This document shows, in pieces, positions 1 through 11,248 of a stretch of DNA of 64,000 nt; positions within the stretch are counted from its first letter, which is position 1, and every line of letters begins with the position of its first letter. The DNA comes from Pirellulales bacterium (GTDB lineage Bacteria > Planctomycetota > Planctomycetia > Pirellulales > Lacipirellulaceae), in contig JANQOF010000049.1 in the NCBI GenBank assembly GCA_028279215.1, positions 1 to 64,000 of the forward strand. The letters are read 5' to 3'. The notes beneath the pieces are model-generated. The model was given only the letters and a program-made list of their open reading frames with translations. It made no database searches and had not been told where the DNA came from. The position numbers and the translations under genes are program-made.

Positions 1-30
1 TAACCTAGCAAAGTGAGTGGCCTACTTTCT

Positions 31-91
31 ACAAAAATCGCCTAAGAATTCACCCTCCCATTCGTGGGAGGGTCAGACGTGCCAGCGTCTG
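31..91. repeat. Adjacent perfect hairpins beside a diverged repeat
   Basis: Two perfect inverted repeats sit back to back. One has 9-bp arms ACCCTCCCA/TGGGAGGGT around a TTCG loop (52-73). The other has 6-bp arms CAGACG/CGTCTG (74-91). Just before them, bases 31-50 nearly match bases 36739-36758 (both read ACAAAAATCGCC, then differ slightly). They lie downstream of the decayed transposase, so they may be an IS end or a dispersed extragenic repeat. No T-run follows, so a terminator role is weak. Confidence 0.4.
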
Positions 92-208
92 GGGAGGGCC
101 GACGGAGGTGAGGGCGCAGGTCGGTCCGAGCGATGGAAATCCAGGCTTTGCACGTAAATCGGGGAATGATGAACGAGCCCAGGTCGATGAAGCGAATGGC
201 ACGTAGAT

Positions 209-598
209 TTACCTAACTCGTTTGCTCATCTCGCGTTTGATTTCGCGCCTCGGTTTCCTTAGGAATGCGAAGTGCTTGGGTCTGCGTTTCAAGAGTCGGG
301 GCTCGAAACGGTTGGGTCGATCGCCTACATGTTGAGTGGCGATGCTGCCGAGCAGTTCTGTGTAGAGCATCATTCGACGTACGGAACCTCGACATTCTTG
401 GTAGTCGACTAGTCGCTGAAATTCACCAAGGAATTGTAGCGATCCTTCAAAGCTAATCGTGCGTGGTAGAAGATCATGCTTTGTAGCGGCTTGCGCCATA
501 ATCGTCCGAATAAGATTGCAGGCGAGAATGTGCGTCCAGATTTCTGGCGGATACAAGCTTCAAATGCGACAACGTTGATGCTTGAAATCAAGGGAATT
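209..598 (-). pseudogene. IS4-family transposase C-terminal fragment, frameshifted
   Basis: The minus-strand reading frame 209-556 carries the typical C-terminal end of planctomycete IS4-type DDE transposases: EIWTHILACNLIRTIMAQAA, then HDLLPRTISFEGSLQFL, then GDRPNRFEPRLLKRRPKHF and a basic tail. The frame lacks a real start; a stop lies just upstream at 560-562. The preceding conserved stretch seems to continue in another frame (SLDFKHQRCR, about 563-598), which implies a frameshift. The catalytic DDE core is absent, so this is an inactive relic. Right of it, 599-825 holds no gene that I recognise. Confidence 0.7.
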
Positions 599-825
599 CT
601 GAGCGCCGCTAGCACGCTTACGCTGCCATACAAGTGCGAAGTACGGCGAACGAGCGAAAATGCCTATAAATGCTGATTCAAGTTGTGTCGCATTTAGACT
701 TTGGATCCGCCATTGGAAAAAATGCAGAAAATCAAGTTGAGAAAAGGCGTTACACATAACCTGGAAATCGGCCCATGCTAATATGGGATGTGATAGGTAT
801 GAACACTAGCCGAAGAAACTCTTAA

Positions 826-1893
826 ATGAAAAACCTTAATCCGAGTAACAAGTGGGTATCACAAAACTCACCAATTTCTTGCTTGTTGACATTCCTTATT
901 ATTGGATCAGCCGTTGTTTCAGACGCAAAAGCCCAGCTCACTGCTGCCATTGAGACAAGCCAATCGTCGTATGTCCTGGGGCAACGAGTCGAACTGACGC
1001 TAACAGCATTTAATGACTCAAACCAGGATATTACACTGAGTTTTCCCAGTACGTTTCAAGCAACTTACATACTCGATGATGTGCTATCTCCTATCGTGGG
1101 GGGGGCATTTTTTTCCAAGGCTCTTGTGCCTGCACGTGGTTCACACAGTTGGGACTTTGCCGTTACAGGAATTGACGTAGGTCATCACCAAGTCGCCGGC
1201 TACATAGCACCGCATACTATCATGAATCCGTCTGCCGAGATCGAACCTGCCACCGGCAACGTTGCACTTCATGCTGACTCTGGGACGGGTAATGGGCTTG
1301 AAACCGATCCCATTTTCTTTGAAGTAACGACACCAGAACCAATTGTCGATGATGTATTCATCGATTTTGAATCTTACCCTGATGGTACTCCTACACGCGG
1401 TCCGAACGGCACTAGAGGTATCTGGGAAGATGCGTATGCACAGTGGGGAGTCCGCCTAAACACATCTGGCGATTCTACATCGTCACTTGGCATAAATTTG
1501 GACGACAACTTCTCATCCGACAATACGATTCTTGAAACCTTCTTAAGCCAAAGAGCAATCAAGGCGGAATTCGATATGCCTGTCTTCGAGGTTTCTGCAA
1601 CTGTCGGATCGGCTCAGGGACGGTCAGTAACCATGACGTTGTTTGACAACGAGGGAAACACAATTGACTTCATTGAATCCGCTGGCGTAGAGAATTATCC
1701 CGAATTAGTTGGCACTTTGAAATTAGCATCGAGTGTGCCTATTGCGGCAGTAGAATGGGCTGCTTCAGACCCGCTAGCAGGCGTCCGAATAGACGACATC
1801 TTTCTTGATGTGCGACCTATCCCGGAGCCAACTTCCCTTTGCTTAATAATTAGCGGAGTTCTTTTTGGCTTAGGTCGTCGTATTAAGAACTGA
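826..1893 (+). CDS. PEP-CTERM-anchored secreted protein with a BsuPI-like domain
   Basis: A 355-aa exported protein. Residues 15-37 form a signal peptide ending near DAKAQ. Residues about 38-150 resemble the BsuPI beta-sandwich (intracellular proteinase inhibitor) domain, with SSYVLGQRVELTLTAFN. The middle part (about 170-335) looks like another beta-rich extracellular domain. The C-terminus has the sorting signal PIPEPTSLCLIISGVLFGLG followed by RRIKN: the PEP motif, a membrane helix and a basic tail. Such proteins are normally processed by an exosortase and delivered to the surface or matrix; no exosortase gene is in the window. No clear Shine-Dalgarno precedes the ATG. The biological role is unknown. 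Confidence 0.85.
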   Translation: MKNLNPSNKWVSQNSPISCLLTFLIIGSAVVSDAKAQLTAAIETSQSSYVLGQRVELTLTAFNDSNQDITLSFPSTFQATYILDDVLSPIVGGAFFSKALVPARGSHSWDFAVTGIDVGHHQVAGYIAPHTIMNPSAEIEPATGNVALHADSGTGNGLETDPIFFEVTTPEPIVDDVFIDFESYPDGTPTRGPNGTRGIWEDAYAQWGVRLNTSGDSTSSLGINLDDNFSSDNTILETFLSQRAIKAEFDMPVFEVSATVGSAQGRSVTMTLFDNEGNTIDFIESAGVENYPELVGTLKLASSVPIAAVEWAASDPLAGVRIDDIFLDVRPIPEPTSLCLIISGVLFGLGRRIKN

Positions 1894-2066
1894 TTCTAGC
1901 AGCTGCTGTATTTCTCCGGTTTGATAGTGCTATTAAACTCACTTTTTCTAGAAGAGTTCTTTCGGCAGTTCACCTAGCCCATTGGATGCAACAATGGTTG
2001 CCAACCTGCACAAGCGTGAAACGCCGATCGCACCACCACTACCTTACGCGCCTTCGGCGCGAATGG

Positions 2067-2597
2067 TCAAAGCTGCCACAGGCCACATTCGATTCCGCCA
2101 AGAATGTAAATGGCGCAAGTGCCGTGCCCCGCGAGTTTCGTAGGCGGAAGGGCAACTTTGGCTCCGGATTCTGCCGCGGCGGCGAGCGAAGATTCTATGT
2201 CGTTTACCAGCACATAGGGGCGCACGACTGGCTCTTCTGTCTCGCGTAGCGGACCGCGAACTCCCAGCATTCCGCCGCCCGCCAGCTTGGCGGTGCGAGC
2301 GCCGCCCAAGTTGGGTTCGGCCTCGCCAAAAGTCACGTCGAGCAACTCGGAATACGCCGCGCAAACAGCCTCGACATCCGGCGTTACGACTTCGAGGTAC
2401 TGAATACTCATGGCGTTCGATTCACCGTTCCCGATGTCGTGGCCAACAACCTTCAGAGGTGAATCGTCCGCACCACTTTCCGCTTTCTCGTCTGCGCGCC
2501 CGCACCCAGGATACAGCAACACGGAACCTGGAACGGCCGCGAGAGCCAGGCTCTTTTGCAGCATACGTCGCCGGTCATCGAGTTGCGTATGGTTCAT
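2067..2597 (-). CDS. Exported VOC (glyoxalase/bleomycin-resistance fold) protein
   Basis: A 176-aa protein. The N-terminus DRRRMLQKSLALAA followed by a hydrophobic stretch and a Cys (LLYPGC) looks like a Tat-type signal, perhaps of a lipoprotein. From Met63 (MSIQYLEVVTPDVEAVCAAY) the sequence fits one VOC domain with the usual beta-alpha-beta-beta-beta halves, ending IYILGGIECGLWQL. Start at Met63 would give a cytosolic protein, but no good ribosome site precedes it. It lies 48 bp after atpC and is probably read through from the atp operon; a link to ATP synthase is not implied. The substrate is unknown. Confidence 0.75.
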   Translation of the reverse strand: MNHTQLDDRRRMLQKSLALAAVPGSVLLYPGCGRADEKAESGADDSPLKVVGHDIGNGESNAMSIQYLEVVTPDVEAVCAAYSELLDVTFGEAEPNLGGARTAKLAGGGMLGVRGPLRETEEPVVRPYVLVNDIESSLAAAAESGAKVALPPTKLAGHGTCAIYILGGIECGLWQL

Positions 2598-2645
2598 CGC
2601 GCAGCATTCGAACGCTTGAGGCTCAGGTGGGTGGGATGCCTTGGG

Positions 2646-3062
2646 TTAAGCCTTCTCAGCCAACCGAATCTGCGCCCTAGCTTGCAGCAGCAGGCGTTCG
2701 CGGATGGCCATTTCTTCGGGATTCGAAGTGGTGCGGGTGAGGGCTTCGTCGAGTTGCTCCTTGGCAGCGGCGGCATCGAGTTGGTCGATGTCGAGGGCTC
2801 GGTTCGTAAGTACCGAGATCTCGTTATCCTGCACCTGAACGAATCCGCCATCGACATAGTACTTGGCCGTTTCGTCATTGACGCGGTAGCGTAATTCGCC
2901 AAACCCCATTCGTCCAATCATCGGGGCGTGCCCACGAGCGACGCCCTTCTCGCCATCGTACAGCGGCAGCGCGACAAAATCGGCCGTTACGTCCAGCACC
3001 GTAGCTTCTGGCGTGACGACGACTAGTTTGAGATCGGCGGTTGAGGTAACGGTCTCAGCCAT
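2646..3062 (-). CDS. atpC: F1 ATP synthase epsilon subunit
   Basis: A 138-aa protein of normal length for epsilon, part of the central stalk. The N-terminal beta-sandwich is recognisable (LVVVTPEATVLDVTADFVALPLYDGE, with GHAPMIG and YYVDGGFVQVQDNEISVLT in order), followed by the C-terminal helical hairpin rich in Ala, Glu and Arg. It couples rotation of gamma and the c-ring to catalysis and can inhibit ATP hydrolysis through the C-terminal helices. It is the last F-type subunit of the operon, 82 bp after atpD. Confidence 0.95.
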   Translation of the reverse strand: MAETVTSTADLKLVVVTPEATVLDVTADFVALPLYDGEKGVARGHAPMIGRMGFGELRYRVNDETAKYYVDGGFVQVQDNEISVLTNRALDIDQLDAAAAKEQLDEALTRTTSNPEEMAIRERLLLQARAQIRLAEKA

Positions 3063-3144
3063 GATGGTAACTGCGGCTTTTCGGGCGCGGCTCTGCTTGA
3101 TTGGCGACGTGGGTCAACGGTTTCCCTGAATCCTGTCCCCTCAA

Positions 3145-5548
<2,404 letters not shown>

Positions 5549-5587
5549 GAGTGCAAAGACGTAGGACGATTGACGGAGTGACGAATG

Positions 5588-7132
5588 CTAAACGGCGGCA
5601 GGCTCATCGGTTTGAGCGGCGCCCTTACTTTCCCATTGGCCCTTGAACTCGGCGATAGAAGTCTCGATCATCTCGACGATATCGTCACTCATCGCCTGGC
5701 TTTCAATCAGTGCGTTGCGCACCTCCGGCTTTTGGTCGTGCATGAACGTGATGAACTCTTGCTCCCATTGAGCGACATCGGTCGTTGGCACTTGGTCCAA
5801 GTGGCCCTTGGTGCCGGCATAGATGATGAGCACTTCGTCCACTACATGCATTGGCTGATATTGGCCCTGCTTGAGCAGTTCGACCATGCGGTAGCCGCGG
5901 TCGAGCCGCGCCTGTGTCGCCGGATCGAGTTCGGTGCCCAGCTGGGCAAACGCTTCTAGTTCGCGGAAGGCAGCCAGGTCGAGACGCAAACCACCGGCGA
6001 CCTTCTTCATCGCTTTAATCTGGGCGGCACCACCCACACGCGAAACCGAGATACCCGCGTTCATCGCTGGCTTCACACCCGCGAAGAACAAGTCGGGCTG
6101 CAAGTAAATCTGTCCGTCGGTAATCGAAATCACGTTCGTGGGAATGTACGCCGAAACCTCGCCCTCGAGCGTTTCGATAATCGGTAGCGAGGTGAGTGAA
6201 CCGCCACCCAACTCGTCGGACAGCTTTGCCGAACGTTCGAGCAACCGGCTGTGGCAGTAAAACACGTCGCCCGGGAACGCCTCGCGACCTGGCGGACGCC
6301 GCATCAAGAGCGACAACTGCCGATAGGCGACCGCTTGCTTGCTCAAGTCGTCGTATACGATTAACGCGTGCTGCCCGTTGAACATGTACTCTTCGGCCAT
6401 CGCCGTGCCCGAGTAGGGCGCCACATACTGTACCGGGGCAGGGTCGCTAGCGCCTGCCACGATCACGGTGGTGTAATCCATTGCCCCTGTATCGCGGAGC
6501 TTCTCAATTACACCGGCAACGGTTGATTCCTTCTGGCCCACCGCGACGTAAAAGCACTTCACGCCGCTGTCGCGTTGATTGATGATCGCGTCGATCGCCA
6601 CGGCCGTCTTGCCGGTTTTTCGGTCTCCGATAATCAATTCTCGCTGCCCGCGGCCAATAGGCGTCATTGCGTCGATCGCTTTGATGCCCGTTTGCAGTGG
6701 CTCGCACACTGGTTGGCGCTCGGCCACACCGGCCGCGATTACTTCCACCGGACGGCGCTTGTTGGTGTTAATGGGGCCTTTGCCGTCAAGCGGGTTGCCC
6801 AGCGGATCAACCACCCGGCCCAGCAGTTCATCGCCCACTGGCACGCTCAGCAGTTGGCCCGTGCTGCGGACTTCTTCGCCCTCGGCAATGGTCAGGTAGT
6901 CGCCAAGAATGATCACACCGACCGAGTTTTCTTCGAGGTTGAACGCCAGACCGTTCACGCCGTTTTCGAACTCCACCATCTCGCCTGCCATCACGCCGCT
7001 GAGTCCGTAGATTTGGGCAATACCGTCGCCCACTTCCAACACTCGGCCGACTTCGCGGACATCGAGCTGCGAGTTGTAGTTGGAAATCTGCGCCTGAATG
7101 ACTGAGGCGATTTCGTCGCTATTGAACTTCAT
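5588..7132 (-). CDS. atpA: F1 ATP synthase alpha subunit
   Basis: A 514-aa nucleotide-binding, non-catalytic subunit of normal length. The N-terminal barrel begins with [16 protein letters not shown]. The P-loop is [13 protein letters not shown] (Lys where Gln is common), and the arginine finger region is [20 protein letters not shown]. The C-terminal helical domain ends at an acidic, Ala-rich tail. The gene follows atpH by 53 bp. Confidence 0.98.
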   Translation of the reverse strand: MKFNSDEIASVIQAQISNYNSQLDVREVGRVLEVGDGIAQIYGLSGVMAGEMVEFENGVNGLAFNLEENSVGVIILGDYLTIAEGEEVRSTGQLLSVPVGDELLGRVVDPLGNPLDGKGPINTNKRRPVEVIAAGVAERQPVCEPLQTGIKAIDAMTPIGRGQRELIIGDRKTGKTAVAIDAIINQRDSGVKCFYVAVGQKESTVAGVIEKLRDTGAMDYTTVIVAGASDPAPVQYVAPYSGTAMAEEYMFNGQHALIVYDDLSKQAVAYRQLSLLMRRPPGREAFPGDVFYCHSRLLERSAKLSDELGGGSLTSLPIIETLEGEVSAYIPTNVISITDGQIYLQPDLFFAGVKPAMNAGISVSRVGGAAQIKAMKKVAGGLRLDLAAFRELEAFAQLGTELDPATQARLDRGYRMVELLKQGQYQPMHVVDEVLIIYAGTKGHLDQVPTTDVAQWEQEFITFMHDQKPEVRNALIESQAMSDDIVEMIETSIAEFKGQWESKGAAQTDEPAAV

Positions 7133-7185
7133 ATATACGTGCTCCGAACAACGTGCGAACCGTAGCTCACGGTTACGCGTTTTCG

Positions 7186-7830
7186 TTACTCACCTTGGAT
7201 TACAAACTTCTCAGGTTGACTCTCGATGGCGTCCACCGCCTTTACGACCATTTGCTGACGAGTTCGTTCGAGCGTTGAGCGGACCGAACCGTCGAATACC
7301 GTGTCGCCCACCTGGACGACCATGCCGCCGATCAACTCGGGCTTCACCTGCAGACGAAAATCGGATTCAACCCCCAGTCGCGCATGCAATGCGTCGCGCA
7401 GGCCTTGCTGAAGGTCCGCGCTCAACGGCTGTGGCACGAAGACTCGGACCTCATGCCGACCTTGCAACTCGCCGTACATCTTGCGGGCGGCTCGTGCTAC
7501 AACCGCCAACATGCCCATGCGACGATTTTGCGACAGCACCTTCAGCAGGTTCATCACCGGCTCGGAAGCTCGCCCACCAAACACACCGTCGATCAAGGTA
7601 ACTCGCTCGTCGTGCGAGAGAAAGTCGGTCGTAAGGTAGTACCGAAAGTCCGCAAATTTCTCAAGCACGTCGGTCACCAACGAGTCCAACTCCTCCAACA
7701 ACGATTGTTGGTCGAGTGACTCGGTGGCCGCCAGAAAAGCCTTGGCGTACACCCGCGCGAGCTGCTCTTCGCCAACGTCGACGATGGACTCGCCGTTGCT
7801 TAGCTCGGTGGAATTGGAGTCGTTCATCAT
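7186..7830 (-). CDS. atpH: F1 ATP synthase delta subunit (peripheral stalk)
   Basis: A 214-aa protein, slightly longer than the 175-180 aa common for delta because of an N-terminal extension ([15 protein letters not shown]). The OSCP/delta fold is recognisable from [16 protein letters not shown] to the C-terminal signature [20 protein letters not shown] followed by [10 protein letters not shown]. It links the b subunits to the top of F1. It lies 29 bp after atpF. Confidence 0.95.
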   Translation of the reverse strand: MMNDSNSTELSNGESIVDVGEEQLARVYAKAFLAATESLDQQSLLEELDSLVTDVLEKFADFRYYLTTDFLSHDERVTLIDGVFGGRASEPVMNLLKVLSQNRRMGMLAVVARAARKMYGELQGRHEVRVFVPQPLSADLQQGLRDALHARLGVESDFRLQVKPELIGGMVVQVGDTVFDGSVRSTLERTRQQMVVKAVDAIESQPEKFVIQGE

Positions 7831-7859
7831 GGTTTCACTCGCTCGGCGAACGACACTCC

Positions 7860-8534
7860 CTAGTTGTTGCTAGGTGTGCTGTTCGCCAATTTGGTGGTCG
7901 CCTCGCGGACCAAGTCCGCTTGCTGGTCGGAAGTCAGATTCTGCTGCACGACTTTGCCAGCCAAATCGACTGCCAAGTTAGCGCTGGTTTCGGCCAACTG
8001 ACGGACCGAAGCGTCGCGTGCTTGCTCGATGTCGCGAACGGCGCGATCGCGGTGCGCTTTGGCGGCCGCCTCGGCATCCGCCACGATCTGCGCTTTGGTG
8101 GCCTCCGCGTCGCGTCGCGCTTCCTCGAGCATCTCGCGGACTTCGTCCTTGGCCGTAGCCAGCCGCGCCTCGTGCGCCGCCAACAACCCTTTAGCCTCCT
8201 CGTGCTTTGCCTCGGCTGATGACAAGTAATCGTGAACCGTCTGCTCCCGGGCGTCGAGCGCTTCGACGATTGGACCCCAGGCGTACTTCTTCAGGATGAA
8301 CAGCAACAAACCGAACACGACAACCGTGTAGATCGCCAGATCTGGATCGATGATCAGCGGATTTCCACCACCGCCACCGGAGCCTGCGTGCGAATCATCT
8401 GATCCATGCGAATCCGCTCCCGCATGCGCGGCCGAACCTTCATGGGGTGACGACTCGGCCCACACAGGGCCGAGTGACACTGCCCACAACAGACTCGCGA
8501 CCAACGTCCATCGTGCAACTTGCTTAGAGACCAT
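7860..8534 (-). CDS. atpF: F0 ATP synthase b subunit with signal peptide and His/Gly-rich linker
   Basis: A 224-aa peripheral stalk protein. Residues 8-26 form a signal-peptide-like helix (WTLVASLLWAVSLGPVWA). Then come an unusual His/Ser/Gly-rich stretch (about 27-60), the expected membrane helix DLAIYTVVVFGLLLFILKKYAW, and a long charged coiled coil (about 90-220). Normal b subunits have only the one N-terminal membrane helix. The extra signal and linker imply that the N-terminus is outside the cytoplasmic membrane after cleavage. The same kind of extension is found in the c subunit next to it. Confidence 0.95.
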   Translation of the reverse strand: MVSKQVARWTLVASLLWAVSLGPVWAESSPHEGSAAHAGADSHGSDDSHAGSGGGGGNPLIIDPDLAIYTVVVFGLLLFILKKYAWGPIVEALDAREQTVHDYLSSAEAKHEEAKGLLAAHEARLATAKDEVREMLEEARRDAEATKAQIVADAEAAAKAHRDRAVRDIEQARDASVRQLAETSANLAVDLAGKVVQQNLTSDQQADLVREATTKLANSTPSNN

Positions 8535-8582
8535 TTAGCACCTCGTTAACTAGCGTTCCAGCAGCAGCCGTGGCGACCGTTG

Positions 8583-8936
8583 CTAGTTAAGGCCCAGCAA
8601 ACAGATCACTAATGCGAAGAAGCCGGCACCTTCGATAAGAGCGGCCGCGATGATCATGGCGGTTTGGATGCTTCCAGCGGCTTCTGGCTGACGCGACATG
8701 CCTTCAACCGCTTGACCGCCAATGCGACCGATACCCAGGCCAACACCCAACAGCGCAATACCAGCGCCTAGGCCGGCACCAAGTTTGTTGATGCCTAAGC
8801 CCGCAGCCGCTGTTGCTCCAGCCCCCGTCGTCGCCGCCGGAGTGGCGTCGTCGCCACCCTCTTCTTGAGCGAAACTTGGTGTTGCGATGACTGCCAACAC
8901 CGTTAGCAATAACACTATGCGAAGCTTGTTAACCAC
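8583..8936 (-). CDS. atpE: F0 ATP synthase c subunit with signal-peptide extension
   Basis: A 117-aa proteolipid; the usual length is about 75-85. Residues 1-23 are a signal peptide ending PSFA|QEE. A short acidic/Ala-rich linker follows, then the hairpin: glycine-rich helix 1 (GAGLGAGIALLGVGLGIGR), loop SRQPE, and helix 2 with the ion-carrying Glu in ALIEGAGFFALVICLL. The residues after the Glu (Gly-Ala) do not match the sodium-binding pattern, so a proton ring is likely. Processing of the N-terminus would give a hairpin of standard length. Confidence 0.96.
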   Translation of the reverse strand: MVNKLRIVLLLTVLAVIATPSFAQEEGGDDATPAATTGAGATAAAGLGINKLGAGLGAGIALLGVGLGIGRIGGQAVEGMSRQPEAAGSIQTAMIIAAALIEGAGFFALVICLLGLN

Positions 8937-8991
8937 GACTGATATCTCCTGTGAGTGGAAACGAGCGCCCTACGCGGCGATCTCAATGTAA

Positions 8992-9900
8992 CTAATGCGG
9001 ATGAACAGCGGTGCCGATGAACAACGACGCCAAGAAAACGAAAACGTATGCCTGCAAGAACGCTACGAACAGTTCAAGCAAGCTCAGCGCGGTCGCGCCC
9101 AGGATGCTAACCGGCATCACTCCCCAAAACACGAACGTTTGCTGAGTCACGAATATGAATGCGATGATCACAGCCAATACGATGTGGCCAGCAACCATGT
9201 TTGCCAAGAGCCGAATTGCCAGCACGGTGTGTTTGATAAACAGTCCGAGCAACTCGATAAGAAAGATCATTGGGATAAGCAGCACCGCTAGCGGCTTGGG
9301 CAAGTCCATGTGGGGTACTTGCGCCTTCAAGAAGCCCACGAAACCCAACTCTTGAATGCCTGCGCCCACGACGACGCCGAACGTAATCAGCGCGAGGGCT
9401 CCCGTCACTGCCAATGCACCAGTCGGAGAGCCAAGCCAAGGAACCATCCCCAGCAGATTGCAGCCTAAAACGAAGAAGAACATCGTTAACAGGAACGGCA
9501 GGAACCTCTTTGCCGCTTCTGCACCCATCGCCGGCGTGGCAACGTCGTCGCGAATGAACAAGAACATCACTTCTAGAAGGTTCCAGAAGCGTCCCTTCGG
9601 CAGCCCGCCGTAGCGAATCTTGGTCGCCAGGCCAATGAAGAACACAGCAATGATCACTGCGGCCACGAGTTCCAACAGCATGAACTTGGTGAACTCTAAC
9701 TCGAATGGCTTGAACATGCCATTGAGCATCGCATTGTCGGATTTCATCTCCCAGATGGGAGTATCCAGGTTGAATGGCTGAGGGATGTATACATGTCCAT
9801 CGCTGCCCTCGGGCGCCAAGCCTCTAGGGATGTGCAGGAACTTTTGATCCTGCACGTGCTCGAACAAGGCTTCGGAACTTAGCGGGTCTTTTGTCGCCAT
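8992..9900 (-). CDS. atpB: F0 ATP synthase a subunit
   Basis: A 302-aa membrane protein forming the proton half-channels. It has a long soluble N-terminus (about 65 residues) before the first membrane helix, then about five to six helices. The essential Arg is in HTVLAIRLLANMVAGH, and the last helix has LLELFVAFLQAYVFVFLASLF. All key positions look normal. It is 43 bp after the AtpI-like gene and 55 bp before atpE. Confidence 0.96.
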   Translation of the reverse strand: MATKDPLSSEALFEHVQDQKFLHIPRGLAPEGSDGHVYIPQPFNLDTPIWEMKSDNAMLNGMFKPFELEFTKFMLLELVAAVIIAVFFIGLATKIRYGGLPKGRFWNLLEVMFLFIRDDVATPAMGAEAAKRFLPFLLTMFFFVLGCNLLGMVPWLGSPTGALAVTGALALITFGVVVGAGIQELGFVGFLKAQVPHMDLPKPLAVLLIPMIFLIELLGLFIKHTVLAIRLLANMVAGHIVLAVIIAFIFVTQQTFVFWGVMPVSILGATALSLLELFVAFLQAYVFVFLASLFIGTAVHPH

Positions 9901-9943
9901 CTAGGTTCGCGTCGAAAGTACTAGTTATTAGTCACCGACTCAA

Positions 9944-10339
9944 TCAAGCATCCAAACTCGAACGGTGGCTAGGAGACACCTCAATTTCCCCAACCGCAGC
10001 CATCACCATCACAAAGAGGTTCACGAACTGAAATGGGAGAAAATACAGCAAAAATGTGTCTGTTTGTAGGCCCGGCCGGGTGATGACCAACGCCAATAGA
10101 AATCCAAGCGGGATTGCCATTCGAACGCATGTTTCGATCAACATCCGATGTAGCGGACTCGCGGCCAGGCCGCTTACTGCGACGGTCGCATACGCCCCCA
10201 GTACGGTCACGAGTGAGACGACGAAGCCCATCTTTGCGAACTCCGACGCATTCGCGTGACCGCAGCACCAACCTACCGCAGCCAGGATCGCAAAAGTCGC
10301 TGCCGTGTAGACAAGCCATAGTCGTGCAATCCGCCCCAT
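9944..10339 (-). CDS. AtpI-like membrane protein of the ATP synthase operon
   Basis: A 131-aa protein with four predicted membrane helices (about 7-26, 36-58, 70-90 and 98-120). Size, helix number and place before atpB match ATP synthase subunit I (AtpI), which helps c-ring assembly. Sequence identity to classic AtpI cannot be judged by eye, so the gene symbol is withheld. It starts 10 bp after the stop of the AtpZ-like gene, which implies translational coupling. Confidence 0.7.
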   Translation of the reverse strand: MGRIARLWLVYTAATFAILAAVGWCCGHANASEFAKMGFVVSLVTVLGAYATVAVSGLAASPLHRMLIETCVRMAIPLGFLLALVITRPGLQTDTFLLYFLPFQFVNLFVMVMAAVGEIEVSPSHRSSLDA

Positions 10340-10349
10340 TACAACACCG

Positions 10350-10604
10350 TTATCTGCGCTCGTCCGGTCTAACCATGGCGAGAAGGTGCCAAACTCCCAG
10401 CACCAACCCGATAGCGAAACCCGAGACCGTTAGTACAGGCGACCATCCGAGGATGGCGTCGAGCCATACTCCCGTGAGCCCTGGTAGAACCATCTCAAGC
10501 GAGACAGTAGTGATCCGCGACACCCATAGGTAGGCGATGCGAAATCCAGAGTCGGGCGGCTTTGGAATGCCAACATTCTCTCTGGCCGGGCGCCTTTTGG
10601 ACGT
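10350..10604 (-). CDS. AtpZ-like F0F1-ATPase subunit with a non-canonical ACG start
   Basis: An 84-aa frame that has no ATG, GTG or TTG near its beginning. Translated from ACG it starts (M)SKRRPARENVGIPKPPDSG and has two membrane helices: RIAYLWVSRITTVSLEMVL and LTVSGFAIGLVLGVWHLLAM, joined by PGLTGVWLDAILGWSP. This two-helix plan and its place just before AtpI fit AtpZ. The mRNA has a strong ribosome site AGAGG six bases before the ACG, and an in-frame TGA lies two codons upstream, so ACG is the best start. Alternatives are an internal GTG (58 aa left, no good site), or a start lost by mutation or sequencing error. Confidence 0.75.
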   Translation of the reverse strand, partial: TSKRRPARENVGIPKPPDSGFRIAYLWVSRITTVSLEMVLPGLTGVWLDAILGWSPVLTVSGFAIGLVLGVWHLLAMVRPDERR

Positions 10605-10688
10605 AAGTCACCTCTGCAAAAACACTTAGGTTCGCCTAGGGCAGATTGGAGACAAGCGCCGATCGACCCCAAGTCTTTATGTGACAAG

Positions 10689-10717
10689 AGTTTATTTCAG
10701 CCGAAATGGAGCGTCAA
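10689..10717 (-). promoter_or_regulatory. Sigma-70-type promoter of the atp operon
   Basis: On the minus strand TTGACG (10712-10717) is followed by a 17-bp spacer and TAAACT (10689-10694). It gives 5/6 and 4/6 matches to the consensus. Transcription would start near 10682, about 78 nt before the ACG start of the AtpZ-like gene. Confidence 0.6.
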
Positions 10718-10718
10718 C

Positions 10719-10794
10719 GGCCCAAGGGCCCAATTTGTGAAAAAATTCACAAATTGCTTTGTTTGCTGTAACCTTTTTGCCAAAAAAGGGTTAC
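10719..10794. promoter_or_regulatory. Cluster of three inverted repeats upstream of the atp promoter
   Basis: Three hairpin-forming sequences follow each other: GGCCC-AA-GGGCC (10719-10730), CAATTTGTGAA-AAAA-TTCACAAATTG with perfect 11-bp arms (10731-10756), and a near-perfect stem GTAACC-T5 / A6-GGGTTAC (10768-10794). The first touches the -35 box of the atp promoter. They could be operator sites or a bidirectional terminator insulating the atp operon from the divergent gene on the right. The rest of 10795-10996 shows no gene that I trust. Confidence 0.5.
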
Positions 10795-10996
10795 GACGCG
10801 ACACAGTTGGCTCTGGAGCAATGAACCAGGCGCCATGGCTGGCAACCCAGCTATGAGGCTACGCCAAATCGACCGGATTCGGTAGTTCACGCGATACTTC
10901 AGCCTGAATAGCTTTCGTAATCTGCAAAATCTCGCAAGCTGTTACGTGGCAAGTAGTTGCATCGCAGTCGACGGTGTGTTTTTGGGGGCGAAATGG

Positions 10997-11025
10997 TTGC
11001 AATTTGCGGGTTTTTCGGTTATGAT
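10997..11025 (+). promoter_or_regulatory. Sigma-70-type promoter of the DUF4912 gene
   Basis: TTGCAA (10997-11002), a 17-bp spacer and TATGAT (11020-11025; 5/6 match to TATAAT) face right. The leader to the ATG at 11249 would be about 215 nt, long enough for leader regulation, though no known riboswitch pattern is apparent. Confidence 0.5.
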
Positions 11026-11248
11026 CGGGAGATCGAGGCGGATGGATTCTTACCGCATGGTCATGTTGGAAATGGACCGCGCTGGGCAACGCGGTGGTGC
11101 TTGGCGAATCGGCCTTTTTCACATTAGCGGCGTAGTCCGTCTGGCCTGCCCACCTCCCGACGCCACCGTCCTGCCCCAATAACCAGCGTCCGTTGGGCGA
11201 ACCTAACTTCAACGGACCGTCAGCGAAGCTGAACCGAGCAAGGTACAT

